A stretch of 64,000 nucleotides of DNA, from contig NZ_QDFY01000016.1 in assembly GCF_003347635.1 (NCBI RefSeq), positions 1 to 64,000 of the forward strand. Direction: 5' to 3'. The translations under genes and the position numbers were made by a program. Below the pieces are notes generated by a model, which saw only the letters and a program-made list of their open reading frames with translations, searched no databases and was not told the DNA's origin. Below are positions 26,372 through 35,334 of the stretch, piece after piece; position 1 is the stretch's first letter; every line of letters starts with the position of its first letter. The stretch is from Sphingosinicella terrae. GTDB lineage: Bacteria; Pseudomonadota; Alphaproteobacteria; Sphingomonadales; Sphingomonadaceae.

Positions 26372-27442
26372 ATGGACCAGCCGCCGATCTTCACCCGCCG
26401 GGGCGCCGTCTTTTCCTCCTGGCTCGGCCTGGCCCTGGCGGCCGGTGCGGCGGTCGTCCTGCTCTGGTTCATGCAGAAGGTCGTCACCGCGATCCTGATG
26501 CTCTTCTTCGCGGTGGTCGTGGCGATCGCGCTGTCCGCGCCGGTGGGCTGGTTCCGACGCCGCGGCCTGTCCCGCCGGCTGGCGGCCCTGGTCACGTTGC
26601 TGCTCTTCTTCGCCGTCATCGGCCTGCTCGGCGCGCTCGTCGTGCCGCGCGTGGCCTCGCAGCTCGTGGAGCTGCTGCGCGAGCTGCCCGAGGTCGTCAG
26701 CCGCCTCCAGGCGCAGATCAACGCCCTGCTGACCCGCTATCCCGATCTTCAGGCCTTTGCCGGCGGCAATGGCCAGGCGGCCGAGAGCGTCCCCGGCACG
26801 CTCGAGATATTCAGGGGGCTGAGCGGGGCGTCGCTGTCGCTGCTCGGCTTTCTCGCCTTGACGCTGATCTTCTTCACCATAGTCGTCTATGTCGTCATCG
26901 ATCCTCGGCCGATCATCCGGGCTTATTATGGCAGCCTGCCGGTGGCGCATCGACGGGCCGGCATGCGCGCCTATCGCCGCGCCAGCGCCGCCGTCATCGG
27001 CTGGACGGAGGCGAGCTTCGTCGTCGGCGCGATCCAGGCGGTCGCCGTATTCGTCTTCCTGTCGCTCATGCACGTGCCCGGCGCGCTGGTCTGGGCGGCG
27101 CTCGCCTTCTTCGCCGATTTCATCCCGCGCATCGGCGGCTATGTGATGGCCTTCCCGCCGGTGGTGCTCTCTCTCACCATCGATCCGATGACCGCCTTGT
27201 GGGTCGGCCTCTTCTACCTGATCAGCAACGAGATACTGGGCAGCGTCGTCGCGCCGAAGATCCGCGGCGCGAGGATGCGGCTCCATCCGGTGCTGCTCAT
27301 CTTCTTCACCCTCGCCTTCGCTCTGGCCTTCGGCGTGCTCGGCGCGATCGTGGCGACGCCGGCCGCCGCCTTCGCCGCGGCTTATTATGGCGAATTCTAT
27401 CTGAAGCGGCCGGTCCGCCGCGTGCCACGCCTGCGCAGCTGA
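26372..27442 (+). CDS. AI-2E family transporter (PerM/TqsA-like membrane protein)
   Basis: A 356-residue inner-membrane protein with about seven to eight hydrophobic segments and the soluble linker of this family (LRELPEVVSRLQAQINALLTRYPDL). The C-terminal half has FADFIPRIGGYVMAFPPVVLSL and EILGSVVAPKIRGARMRLHPVLLIF, which match the conserved PxxG/ P-x-x-x-G and L-H-P motifs of the family. Members were named for autoinducer-2 export, but many act in other small-molecule or Na+/H+ transport, so the substrate is open. ATG 26372 begins the conserved region; the frame upstream reads through the repeat and is not protein-like. Confidence 0.88.
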   Translation: MDQPPIFTRRGAVFSSWLGLALAAGAAVVLLWFMQKVVTAILMLFFAVVVAIALSAPVGWFRRRGLSRRLAALVTLLLFFAVIGLLGALVVPRVASQLVELLRELPEVVSRLQAQINALLTRYPDLQAFAGGNGQAAESVPGTLEIFRGLSGASLSLLGFLALTLIFFTIVVYVVIDPRPIIRAYYGSLPVAHRRAGMRAYRRASAAVIGWTEASFVVGAIQAVAVFVFLSLMHVPGALVWAALAFFADFIPRIGGYVMAFPPVVLSLTIDPMTALWVGLFYLISNEILGSVVAPKIRGARMRLHPVLLIFFTLAFALAFGVLGAIVATPAAAFAAAYYGEFYLKRPVRRVPRLRS

Positions 27443-27496
27443 TCGCTTGGCGGGGGCAAGCCGGTCGTGCCATAGCCTCCGCACCAGTCAGGGAGG

Positions 27497-29017
27497 GTGA
27501 AGTTGATCAAGCGACGTCTCGCCACCATCGCCGCAGCGGCCGCCGTGGCGCTGGCCGGGGCGGCGGCCGGGGTCCAGGCGCAGGACCGGCCGGGCGCCGA
27601 GAAGGCGAAGGGACCGCCGGCCGATCGCGCGCCGCAGGTTTCGGTGACCCGCCACAGCGGCAGCTTCGGCGGCGAGCGGGTCGCCTACACCGCCACCGCC
27701 GGCGAGACCTTCCTGCGCGCCGAGGACGGCACCGCCCGCGCGTCGATCTTCTCGGTATCCTATGTGCGGGAGCCGCGCGATCCGGACCGGCCCGTCACCT
27801 TCCTGTTCAATGGCGGTCCCGGGTCGGGGTCGGTCTGGCTGCACATGGGCGCCTTCGGCCCCCGCCGCGTCGCCATCCCCTCCGACGGCAGCGACGACGG
27901 CGCGCCGCCCTTCCCGATCGTCGACAATCCCGACAGCCTGCTCGACGTCACCGACCTGGTCTTCATCGACCCGGTCAGCACCGGCTTCAGCCATGCCCTC
28001 GGCGACACCGACCCGTCCGATTATTACGGGGTCACCAAGGACGCCCAGTCGGTCGCCCAGTTCATCCGCCTGTGGCTCAATGAGAATGGACGTTGGAACT
28101 CGCCCAAATATCTGGGCGGCGAAAGCTACGGCACGACCCGCACCGCTGCTGTCCTCAACCAGCTCGAAGGCGGCTATAACGACGTCTCGCTGAACGGGAT
28201 CATCCTCATCTCGACCATTCTCGATTTCGGCGCCGGCGCCGACACGCCGGGCAACGAGATGAGCTACATCCTCAACCTGCCCTCGATGGCGGCGACCGCG
28301 CTCTATCACGGCAAGGCGCAGGCGGCTTCGGTCGAGTCCTTCGTCGAGGAGGCACGCCGCTTCGCGATCGGGCCTTATGCCCACGCCTTGTTCCAGGGCA
28401 GCGCGCTCCCGGCCGAGGAGCGCGCCTCGGTGCGCCGCGAGCTCGCCCGCTTCACCGGCCTGTCCGAGGCCTATCTCGATCAGGCCGATCTGAGGGTGCT
28501 CCCGAACCGCTTCTACAAGGAACTGCTGCGCGACCGCGGGCTCACCATCGGCCGCCTCGACGCGCGCTATACCGGACGCGACTATGACAATGCCGGCGAG
28601 ACCCCCGACAACGATCCCAGCTTCTACGGCATCGACGGCGGCTACAGCGCGGCGATCAACCAGCATGTCCGCGAGACGCTGGGCTTCCGCACCGACCGCA
28701 GCTACGTCACCATCGGCCGGGTCGGTCCGTGGGACTGGCGGCTCGGCGGCGGGCGCGACGAAGACGTCTACCTCAATGTCGCGCCTTATGTCGGCCGGGC
28801 GCTGCGCGAGAATAGCGGCCTTCGCGTCTTCGTCGGCCAGGGCTATTACGATTTCGCGACCCCGTTCTTCGCGGCGGAATATTCGCTGAGCCGCACCGGC
28901 ATCCCGCAGGAGCGGATCCATTACGAATATTACGGGTCCGGGCACATGATGTACGTGCGCGACGAGGACCGGTCCAAGCTCAGCCGCGACGTGCGCGCCT
29001 TCATTCGCGGGAGATAG
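27497..29017 (+). CDS. Exported serine carboxypeptidase (peptidase S10 family)
   Basis: A 506-residue secreted peptidase with signal peptide MKLIKRRLATIAAAAAVALAGAAAGVQA. S10 enzymes cleave C-terminal residues at acidic pH. Seen motifs: TFLFNGGPGSGSVWLHMGAFGP (oxyanion region), VFIDPVSTGFSHA, the nucleophile elbow YLGGESYGTTRTAAV, an Asp region QGYYDFATPFFAAEYS and the catalytic His in YGSGHMMYV near the end. Start is GTG 27497 with GGGAGG upstream. It is followed one base later by the SDR gene and then sulfur genes, a probable operon. Periplasmic peptide scavenging is the likely role. Confidence 0.9.
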   Translation: MKLIKRRLATIAAAAAVALAGAAAGVQAQDRPGAEKAKGPPADRAPQVSVTRHSGSFGGERVAYTATAGETFLRAEDGTARASIFSVSYVREPRDPDRPVTFLFNGGPGSGSVWLHMGAFGPRRVAIPSDGSDDGAPPFPIVDNPDSLLDVTDLVFIDPVSTGFSHALGDTDPSDYYGVTKDAQSVAQFIRLWLNENGRWNSPKYLGGESYGTTRTAAVLNQLEGGYNDVSLNGIILISTILDFGAGADTPGNEMSYILNLPSMAATALYHGKAQAASVESFVEEARRFAIGPYAHALFQGSALPAEERASVRRELARFTGLSEAYLDQADLRVLPNRFYKELLRDRGLTIGRLDARYTGRDYDNAGETPDNDPSFYGIDGGYSAAINQHVRETLGFRTDRSYVTIGRVGPWDWRLGGGRDEDVYLNVAPYVGRALRENSGLRVFVGQGYYDFATPFFAAEYSLSRTGIPQERIHYEYYGSGHMMYVRDEDRSKLSRDVRAFIRGR

Positions 29018-29018
29018 C

Positions 29019-29798
29019 ATGGATCTCGGACTGTCCGGGCGCAACGCCATCGTCTGCGCTTCCAGCCGCGGCCTCGGCCGCGCCTGCGCCGAGGCGCTCG
29101 CCCGCGCCGGCGCCCGCGTCGTCATCAACGGGCGCGAGGCGGATCGGCTCGCCCGCGTCCGCGACGACATCGCCGCGGGCAGCGGGGCCGACATCATCGC
29201 CGTGGCCGCGGACGTGTCGACGGCCGAAGGCCGCGCCGCCCTGGTCGAGGCGCTTCCCCAGGTCGACATCCTCGTCAACAACAATGGCGGCCCGCCGCCC
29301 CGCGACTTCCGCGCGGTCGATCGCGATGCGATGATCGCCGGGCTCGAGGCGAACATGATCGCGCCGATCGCGATGATCCAGGCGGTCGTCGACGGCATGG
29401 TCGAGCGCCGCTTCGGCCGCATCGTCAACATCACCTCCGGTTCGGTGAAGATGCCCCTGGCGGGTCTCGATCTCTCCAGTGGCGCGCGCGCCGGCCTCAC
29501 CGGCTTTCTCGGCGGCGTCGCCCGCGCGCTGGCCGCGTCGAACGTGACCATCAACCACCTGCTGCCCGGCGCCTTCGATACCGATCGCATCCACGCCCTG
29601 ATCGAGCGCCAGTCGAAGGATTCGGGTCGTCCGCCAGAGGAGCTTCGCCGCCAGCGCGAGCAGTCGATCCCGGCCCGGCGCTTCGGCGACCCGGCGGAAT
29701 TCGGCGCCGCCTGCGCCTTCCTCTGCTCGGCGCAGGCCGGCTACATCACCGGCCAGAGCCTGCTGATCGACGGCGGCGCCTTTCCGGGAATATTGTGA
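29019..29798 (+). CDS. Atypical short-chain dehydrogenase/reductase
   Basis: A 259-residue Rossmann protein related to 3-oxoacyl-ACP reductases. It differs from ordinary SDRs at key places: the cofactor motif is CASSRGLGRACAEAL rather than TGxxxGIG, and the region that should carry YxxxK reads LDLSSGARAGLTGF, so both catalytic Tyr and Lys are missing. NNNGGPPPRDF and the C-terminal GQSLLIDGGAFPGIL remain. This matches a known subgroup of BKR-like SDRs with imperfect tetrads. Catalysis by another mechanism or a binding role are both possible. It begins one base after the S10 peptidase stop. Confidence 0.85.
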   Translation: MDLGLSGRNAIVCASSRGLGRACAEALARAGARVVINGREADRLARVRDDIAAGSGADIIAVAADVSTAEGRAALVEALPQVDILVNNNGGPPPRDFRAVDRDAMIAGLEANMIAPIAMIQAVVDGMVERRFGRIVNITSGSVKMPLAGLDLSSGARAGLTGFLGGVARALAASNVTINHLLPGAFDTDRIHALIERQSKDSGRPPEELRRQREQSIPARRFGDPAEFGAACAFLCSAQAGYITGQSLLIDGGAFPGIL

Positions 29799-29841
29799 CG
29801 CGGTTCCGGTTTCCGCCGCGCCGGACATCGAAGGAGAGATG

Positions 29842-30684
29842 ATGGAGTCCCTGGTTTCGACGGAATGGCTGGAGAAGGCGCTCGGCGCCGAGGACCTGCG
29901 CATCCTCGATTGCACCGCCTTCCTGCCCGGCACCGGTCGCGACGCCCGCGCCGAATTCGAGGCCGCCCACATTCCGGGCGCCGTCTTCGTCGACCTGGAA
30001 GAGATAAGCGACGGCGACAGCCCCCTGCCGCACATGATGCCGCCGCCCCACAAGTTCTCGAGCCGCATGCAGTCGCTCGGCGTGCGCGACGGTGCCCGTC
30101 TCATCGTCTACGACAATAGTCCGCTGCACAGCGGCGCGCGTCTGTGGTGGATGCTGCGCACCTTTGGTGCCCATTATGTCGCCCTCCTCGACGGGGGCTT
30201 CCAGAAATGGAGCGAGGAAGGACGCCCGGTCGAGCAGGGACGCAAGTCCCACCGCCACGGCCATTTCACCGCCATGCCCGATCCGGCCGCGGCGATCGAC
30301 AAGCAGGGCCTGATGCCGCTGGTGGGCGCCGGCACGCACGAGATCGTCGACGCGCGCGGCGCCAGCCGTTTCGCGGGCGAGGATCCCGAGCCCCGTCCCG
30401 GCCTGGAATCCGGTCACATCCCCGGCGCGAGGAGCCTGCCGCAGGGGAATCTGTTCAACCCGGACAATAGCTGGAAGCGAGGCGACGCGCTGCGGGCCGC
30501 CTACGACGGGGCCGGGATCGACCTCGCCAAGCCGATGATCACGACCTGCGGCTCGGGAGTGACCGCGGCGGTCCTGCTGTTCGGGGCCCACCTGCTCGGC
30601 AAGGAGGATGTCCGCCTCTATGACGGCAGCTGGTCGGAATGGGGTGCGGATCCCGACACGCCGAAAGCGAAGGGGATGGCATGA
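29842..30684 (+). CDS. sseA: 3-mercaptopyruvate sulfurtransferase
   Basis: A two-rhodanese-domain enzyme of 280 residues that moves sulfur from 3-mercaptopyruvate to thiols or cyanide. The N-terminal domain (LVSTEWLEKALGAEDLRILD, AHIPGAVFVDLEEI) is inactive as usual; the C-terminal domain has the active-site loop TTCGSGVTAAV with the catalytic Cys about residue 236. Two adjacent ATGs exist; 29842 is better spaced from AAGGAG (29831-29836) than 29839. Its stop overlaps the metC start, so cysteine/mercaptopyruvate and cystathionine metabolism are linked here. Confidence 0.93.
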   Translation: MESLVSTEWLEKALGAEDLRILDCTAFLPGTGRDARAEFEAAHIPGAVFVDLEEISDGDSPLPHMMPPPHKFSSRMQSLGVRDGARLIVYDNSPLHSGARLWWMLRTFGAHYVALLDGGFQKWSEEGRPVEQGRKSHRHGHFTAMPDPAAAIDKQGLMPLVGAGTHEIVDARGASRFAGEDPEPRPGLESGHIPGARSLPQGNLFNPDNSWKRGDALRAAYDGAGIDLAKPMITTCGSGVTAAVLLFGAHLLGKEDVRLYDGSWSEWGADPDTPKAKGMA

Positions 30685-31853
30685 GCGCCGACAAGCCCGA
30701 CACACGGCTGGTCGAGCTGGGCCGACGCAAGGAATGGACGAGCGGGGTGGTCAACCCGCCCCTCTATCGCGCCTCGACTATCCTCTTCGACAGCATCGCC
30801 GACATGGAAGCGGCGGAGCCGCCGACCGACGGCCGCCTTCAATATGGCCGCAACGGCACGCCCACGACCTGGGCCCTGTGCGAGGCGCTGACCGGGCTCG
30901 AGCCCGGTGCCGCCATGACCCGGCTTTACCCCTCCGGGGCGGCGGCGGTCGCGGGGGCGCTGCTCGCTTTGCTTTCGGCCGGTGACGAGCTGCTGATGGT
31001 CGACAGCGCCTACGGGCCGACCCGCGCGCTGTGCAACACCTTGCTCAAGCGGATGGGCATCGCCACGCGCTACTACGATCCGATGGTCGGCGCCGGCATC
31101 GCCGACCTGATCGGCGAGCGCACGCGCGCCATCTTCCTCGAAAGCCCGGGCACCCACACGTTCGAGGTGCAGGACGTGCCGGCCATCTGCGCCGTCGCGC
31201 GGGATCGCGGGATCGCGACGCTGATCGACAATACTTGGGCGACGCCCTGGCTGTTTCCGGCGATCGCGGCGGGCGTCGACATGTCGATCCTCGCCTGCAC
31301 CAAATATATCGGCGGGCATGCCGACGTGATGCTGGGAACGGTCACCGCCACCGCCGAATTCGCGCCGCGTCTCGATCAGGCCCGCCGCATGCTCGGCCAG
31401 ACGGCGGGCGCGGACGATGCCTGGCTGGCTTTGCGCGGCTTGCGCACGCTCGGCATCCGTTTGCAGCGTCACGAGGAGAATGCGCTGCGCGTCGCGCGCT
31501 GGCTGGACGAGCAGCCTCAGGTTGCGCGCGTGCTCTATCCCGCGCTCGAATCCTGCCCGGGCCACGAATATTGGGTTCGCGACTTCAAGGGCGCCAGCGG
31601 CCTCTTCGCCATCGTCATGAAAGGCGGCGACAAGGCCGATCGCGCACGGATGATCGACGGCCTTCGTCACTTCGGGATCGGCTACAGCTGGGGAGGCTTT
31701 GAAAGCCTCGCCGTTCCGGCCGACCCGACCCGCACTGCGACCACCACCGATTGGGAGGGGCCATTGGTTCGGCTCCACATCGGCCTCGAGGATCCCGACG
31801 ATCTGATCGCCGATCTGGCCGCCGGGCTCGACCGGTACCGGGCCGGCGAATGA
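30681..31853 (+). CDS. metC: Cystathionine beta-lyase
   Basis: A 390-residue PLP enzyme of the Cys/Met metabolism family. Visible: VNPPLYRASTILFD, YGRNGTPTTWALCEAL, cofactor region MVDSAYGPTRALC, ESPGTHTFEVQDV, IDNTWATPWLF and the PLP-lysine motif ACTKYIGGHADVMLG (Lys208). The GYSWGGFESL segment is typical of MetC, which splits cystathionine into homocysteine, pyruvate and ammonia for methionine synthesis; related gamma-synthases are less similar there. ATG 30681 overlaps the sseA stop, and its own stop overlaps the MscS gene start. Confidence 0.93.
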   Translation: MSADKPDTRLVELGRRKEWTSGVVNPPLYRASTILFDSIADMEAAEPPTDGRLQYGRNGTPTTWALCEALTGLEPGAAMTRLYPSGAAAVAGALLALLSAGDELLMVDSAYGPTRALCNTLLKRMGIATRYYDPMVGAGIADLIGERTRAIFLESPGTHTFEVQDVPAICAVARDRGIATLIDNTWATPWLFPAIAAGVDMSILACTKYIGGHADVMLGTVTATAEFAPRLDQARRMLGQTAGADDAWLALRGLRTLGIRLQRHEENALRVARWLDEQPQVARVLYPALESCPGHEYWVRDFKGASGLFAIVMKGGDKADRARMIDGLRHFGIGYSWGGFESLAVPADPTRTATTTDWEGPLVRLHIGLEDPDDLIADLAAGLDRYRAGE

Positions 31854-33142
31854 GGCGGGCGGCGGCCGATCTCGGGCTGCAGCTGCCGGCGTCGCCGGAT
31901 TTCCCCGCGGTCGCCGCCGCGATCGTCATCATCGGCCTGACGGCGCTGGCGGCATGGGCCATCGGCCGCTTCGCCGGCCCGCGCCTGGCCGAATTCTGGC
32001 AGCGCAAGGCGGCGCTACAGGCGGGCGCGCTGGCACCGCGCCTGTGCGCGATCCTGCGCTACTTCATCCTGTGGCTCGTGCTGGCGGTCGTGCTCCGCGC
32101 CGGCGCGTGGCCGCCGCTCGCCGACCTTCTGCTCGGGCTCGGATCCGCCGTCGGCGCCGGGCTGACGGTACTCCATATCGTTCGCGGGCTCGGCCTGATG
32201 CGGTGGGGCGCCTGGCCGCTCGCCGGATTCGTGTTCCTCGCCGTCCTGACCGACTCCGTCGGCGGCCTCACCCCGATCACCGAGGCGCTGGACCGCGTCG
32301 CCTTCACCATCGGTACCCGTCGGCTTTCGCTGCTCATCCTCGTCCAGATCGGCGTGGCGCTGCTGGCGCTCTATGCCGTCGTCAAGGTCGCCATCCACGT
32401 CGTCGCCAATCTGATCCGGCACACGAGCGGCTTCGATCCCACCCAGCAATTGCTCGCCCAGAAGCTGGCGGCGATCGCCATCATCGCGATCGGCTTCTTC
32501 GTCGGCATCGATCTTGCCGGTATCGACCTCACCGCGCTGGCGGTCTTCTCGGGCGCGCTCGGCCTCGCGGTGGGCTTCGGGCTGCAGAAGACCTTCGGAA
32601 ACCTGATCGCCGGAATCATCCTGCTCATGGACCGGTCGATCAAGCCGGGCGACGTCATCTCGGTCGGCGAGAGCTTCGGCTCGGTGAGCAAGATCGGCGT
32701 GCGGGCCGTCTCGATCGTCACCCGCGACGGCAAGGAATATCTGATCCCGAACGAGATCCTGATGACCCAGGAGGTGGTCAACTGGTCCTATTCGACTCGT
32801 GACGTGCGCGTCAGCATTCCGGTCGGCATCGGCTATGATTGCGACGTTAAGCTCGCCCAGCAGCTGATGATCGAGGCGGCGCGCGCGTCGCCGCGCGTGC
32901 TCGACACGCCGCAGCCGGTCGTCTGGATGACCGCGTTCGGCGACAATGCGCTTGGGCACGAGATCCGGGTCTGGATCCGCGATCCCGAAGCCGGGCTCGG
33001 CAGCGTGCGCTCCCAGATACTGGGGCGGCTCTGGGAATTGTTCCGCGAGAACGGCATCCAGGTGCCGTTCCCGCAGCGAGACGTACGCGTCAAGGAATGG
33101 CCGGATCGGTCCACGGACGAAGGAGGCTCATCAGCTCGCTGA
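31850..33142 (+). CDS. MscS-family mechanosensitive channel
   Basis: A 430-residue inner-membrane channel that opens on membrane tension to release solutes. Five or so hydrophobic segments fill residues 20-215; the pore-lining helix and following loop read GALGLAVGFGLQKTFGNLIAGIILLMDRSIKPGDVI, then the beta domain (VSKIGVRAVSIVTRDGKEYLIPNEILMTQEVVNWSYSTRDVRV) and the alpha-beta end (LWELFRENGIQVPFPQRDVRV). It is longer at the N-terminus than E. coli MscS, as in the YbdG/MscM-like group. ATG overlaps the metC stop. The last 53 bases overlap the convergent small gene. Confidence 0.93.
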   Translation: MRRAAADLGLQLPASPDFPAVAAAIVIIGLTALAAWAIGRFAGPRLAEFWQRKAALQAGALAPRLCAILRYFILWLVLAVVLRAGAWPPLADLLLGLGSAVGAGLTVLHIVRGLGLMRWGAWPLAGFVFLAVLTDSVGGLTPITEALDRVAFTIGTRRLSLLILVQIGVALLALYAVVKVAIHVVANLIRHTSGFDPTQQLLAQKLAAIAIIAIGFFVGIDLAGIDLTALAVFSGALGLAVGFGLQKTFGNLIAGIILLMDRSIKPGDVISVGESFGSVSKIGVRAVSIVTRDGKEYLIPNEILMTQEVVNWSYSTRDVRVSIPVGIGYDCDVKLAQQLMIEAARASPRVLDTPQPVVWMTAFGDNALGHEIRVWIRDPEAGLGSVRSQILGRLWELFRENGIQVPFPQRDVRVKEWPDRSTDEGGSSAR

Positions 33143-33467
33143 GCGCCCGCTCGAGCTGGGCGGCGAGCCGGGCCGCCGCGGCCCGCGGCTCCGCCGTCTC
33201 GGCGGCGGCGAGCAGCGCCTCCACCCCGGCGGCGGCCCAGGCGGCCGTCTCGCCGGCCAGCGCGTCGAACCGGCGCTGGACGATGGGAAGCGCGCGATCA
33301 TAAGCGTCGCCGATGCGCGCCGCTTCGTCGAGCAAGGAATCCTCCGGCGGCGCAGGCGGCCGGCCGGCGATCCGCTCGACCAGGCGCAGCGCCTCGCGCA
33401 GCTGGGCAATCTGCCGGCCCGGATCCGCGCCGGAAGCGGCGGGCGAGAGGGGCGCCTGGTGGCTCAT
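33090..33467 (-). CDS. Small Ala-rich helical protein, function unknown
   Basis: A 125-residue predicted soluble, almost wholly helical protein: heptad-like stretches RQIAQLREALRLVERIAG, DEAARIGDAYDRALPIVQRRFDALAGE and ARLAAQLERALSELMSLLRPW. I do not recognise a family. Composition, orientation and the plausible ATG at 33467 suggest a real gene, but no strong ribosome site is visible and its 3' end overlaps the mscS gene by 53 bases. It could be a spurious frame opposite mscS, though most of it lies beyond that gene. Confidence 0.55.
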   Translation of the reverse strand: MSHQAPLSPAASGADPGRQIAQLREALRLVERIAGRPPAPPEDSLLDEAARIGDAYDRALPIVQRRFDALAGETAAWAAAGVEALLAAAETAEPRAAAARLAAQLERALSELMSLLRPWTDPAIP

Positions 33468-33571
33468 GCCGGCAAGCTAGCGAGCGGACTCTAAGGAAGC
33501 GCTAACACGGCGCCGTGCGCCTAGTCGGCTGCAGGGTTGCACCCGCCCGGTGCGTGGCGCAGGGGGCGGCG

Positions 33572-34354
33572 ATGAGGATGGTTCGATTCGCTGTCGCCGC
33601 AGCCATGTCCTTGGCCGCAGGTTCCGCTCACGCGCAGGACGATCCGGAAATCGCCGCGGAGTTCCAGGAGCCCCCCCTCGGCGCCGGTTCCGCCGGCATC
33701 GACGTCAGCGCCGGGATCGAGCTGATGAGCGACTATCGCTTTCGCGGGGTCTCGCGCTCGGACGAGGATCCGGCGGTGCAGGCGACCGTCAACCTGTTCC
33801 ACGACAGCGGGCTCTATGCCGGCGCGCGGGCGACGACGCTGAAGGGACGCGATTCCTTCCGGCTCCGCGACCCCGGCCTGGGCGATCTCGGAGACGTCCA
33901 GCTCGATCTCTATGCCGGCTACAATGCCCGTCTCGGCGGCGGCTTCGAGGCCGATGCCGGTCTCCTCTATTATGCGTTCGTGGATGGCGAGGGGGCCACC
34001 GACTATGTCGAGCCCTATGCGTCGCTTTCCTATCTGATCGGTCCGGTCATGGCGACCGCGGGCGCCAAATATGCGCCGTCGCAGCAGGCGATCGGCGACG
34101 AGGACAGCCTCTATCTGTTCGGCCAGGTCGACGTCAGCATCCCCTTCCGCCCCTGGAGCTTCTCAGCCACCCTCGGCCATCAGGATTGGGGCCGCTTCGG
34201 CGATTATTGGACCTGGTCGATCGGCGTCGAGCATCAGCTCCAGGTCGCGGGCCTCCCGGGCACGAGGATCGGGCTCAGCTACGTCGACACCGATCTGCGG
34301 TCCCGCCCCGGCCAGGATGCCGGGATCGTCGCCACGCTCGGATTGAGCTTCTGA
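33572..34354 (+). CDS. TorF/TIGR02001 family putative outer-membrane porin
   Basis: A 260-residue exported beta-barrel protein. Signal peptide MRMVRFAVAAAMSLAAGSAHAQ; the mature start IDVSAGIELMSDYRFRGVSRSDEDPAVQATVNLFHDSGLYAGARATTL is the family signature, followed by DVQLDLYAGYNARLGGGFEADAGLLYYAF and repeated amphipathic strands, ending in LGLSF with terminal Phe for Bam assembly. The family is widespread in Proteobacteria, thought to be porin-like, without a fixed substrate. ATG 33572 has a G-rich ribosome site; 19 in-frame upstream codons do not look like a signal peptide. Confidence 0.88.
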   Translation: MRMVRFAVAAAMSLAAGSAHAQDDPEIAAEFQEPPLGAGSAGIDVSAGIELMSDYRFRGVSRSDEDPAVQATVNLFHDSGLYAGARATTLKGRDSFRLRDPGLGDLGDVQLDLYAGYNARLGGGFEADAGLLYYAFVDGEGATDYVEPYASLSYLIGPVMATAGAKYAPSQQAIGDEDSLYLFGQVDVSIPFRPWSFSATLGHQDWGRFGDYWTWSIGVEHQLQVAGLPGTRIGLSYVDTDLRSRPGQDAGIVATLGLSF

Positions 34355-34378
34355 CGCTCGCCGGCGGCGAGCAACGCG

Positions 34379-34789
34379 TCAGTTGGGGATCTGGACCGAG
34401 GCTTCCTGGCCGTCGCCCTCGGGAAGCTGCACGATCGTCTGGACGAGCGCGCCGCGATTGACCACCGTCGTCCCCGGGTCGCCGGCCACCGAGCGGGCAC
34501 CCATCACGGCGCGGTCGACGCCGGCCTGCTGGAGCATGTCGCGCTCGACGGCGCTGCGCGGCTGGGGGCCGCCGAACAGGGCCTGCAGGGCCTGCGCGCG
34601 CGGATCCGGGCCGGCATCGGCCTCGCCCGGACGGGGCGGGATCAGAGCGAAATCGGGCGGAACCACCAGGGGGGCATTGCGGCCGACCGCAAACTCGTCG
34701 GGACGATCGCGGCCGAACGGACCGCCGCCCCCGCAACCGGCGAGGAGCAGGGCCGCGGAGCCGGCCAGGACGAGATGGGACAGACGCAT
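34379..34789 (-). CDS. DUF3035 lipoprotein (BamF-like)
   Basis: A 136-residue predicted lipoprotein: signal MRLSHLVLAGSAALLLAGC with lipobox LAGC, then GRDRPDEFAVGRNAPLVVPPDFALIPPRPGEA, the hallmark of DUF3035. In alphaproteobacteria this family includes BamF, an accessory subunit of the beta-barrel assembly complex, placed on the inner face of the outer membrane. The start is two bases after the lspA stop, so the lipoprotein signal peptidase and its likely client are co-translated. Confidence 0.85.
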   Translation of the reverse strand: MRLSHLVLAGSAALLLAGCGGGGPFGRDRPDEFAVGRNAPLVVPPDFALIPPRPGEADAGPDPRAQALQALFGGPQPRSAVERDMLQQAGVDRAVMGARSVAGDPGTTVVNRGALVQTIVQLPEGDGQEASVQIPN

Positions 34790-34791
34790 TC

Positions 34792-35334
34792 TCAGACTTC
34801 CTTCTTCTTTGCCTTGCCATCGCGCATCAGCAGCGCCCGGACAAGCAAAAGCAGCACGCCGATGGTAATGGCAGCATCGGCGACATTGAAGACCAAAAAG
34901 GGCCGCCATTCGCCGATATGGAGGTCGGCGAAGTCGACCACATAGCCGTAGCGCACGCGATCGACGATGTTGCCGATCGCGCCGCCGAGGATGAGCGCGA
35001 GCGCCGTCGAATCGTCCCGGCTCTTCTCGCGCCAGAGCCAGAAGGCGACCAGCGAGGCGATGAGCGCCGTCATGCCGACGAGCAGCCAGCGGCCCATCTC
35101 GCTGCCGGCGCTGAGCAGGCCGAGCGAGACCCCGCGATTCTCGACCCAGCGCAGATCGAAGAAGGAGGTGATCTTGATCGCCCGGTCCGGCTGCGCCATC
35201 AGGCTGAGCGGATAGGTCACCACCCACTTCGTCGCCTGGTCGAAGACGAAGATCAGGAAGGCGATGACGAAGGCGACCGATCGGTTGCGCCTGAGGCGCA
35301 GGTCGGTCGCGGCCGAACTCGGTCCCTCAGCCAT
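34792..35334 (-). CDS. lspA: Lipoprotein signal peptidase
   Basis: LspA cleaves the signal peptide of diacylglyceryl-prolipoproteins at the lipobox in the inner membrane. The 180-residue protein has four hydrophobic helices, the FDQATKWVV and NRGVSLGLL motifs and the two catalytic aspartates in GGAIGNIVDRVRYGYVVDFADLHI. It ends in a Lys-rich tail. It overlaps the ileS stop by eight bases, the common ileS-lspA order in bacteria, and is followed by the BamF-like lipoprotein. Confidence 0.95.
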   Translation of the reverse strand: MAEGPSSAATDLRLRRNRSVAFVIAFLIFVFDQATKWVVTYPLSLMAQPDRAIKITSFFDLRWVENRGVSLGLLSAGSEMGRWLLVGMTALIASLVAFWLWREKSRDDSTALALILGGAIGNIVDRVRYGYVVDFADLHIGEWRPFLVFNVADAAITIGVLLLLVRALLMRDGKAKKKEV

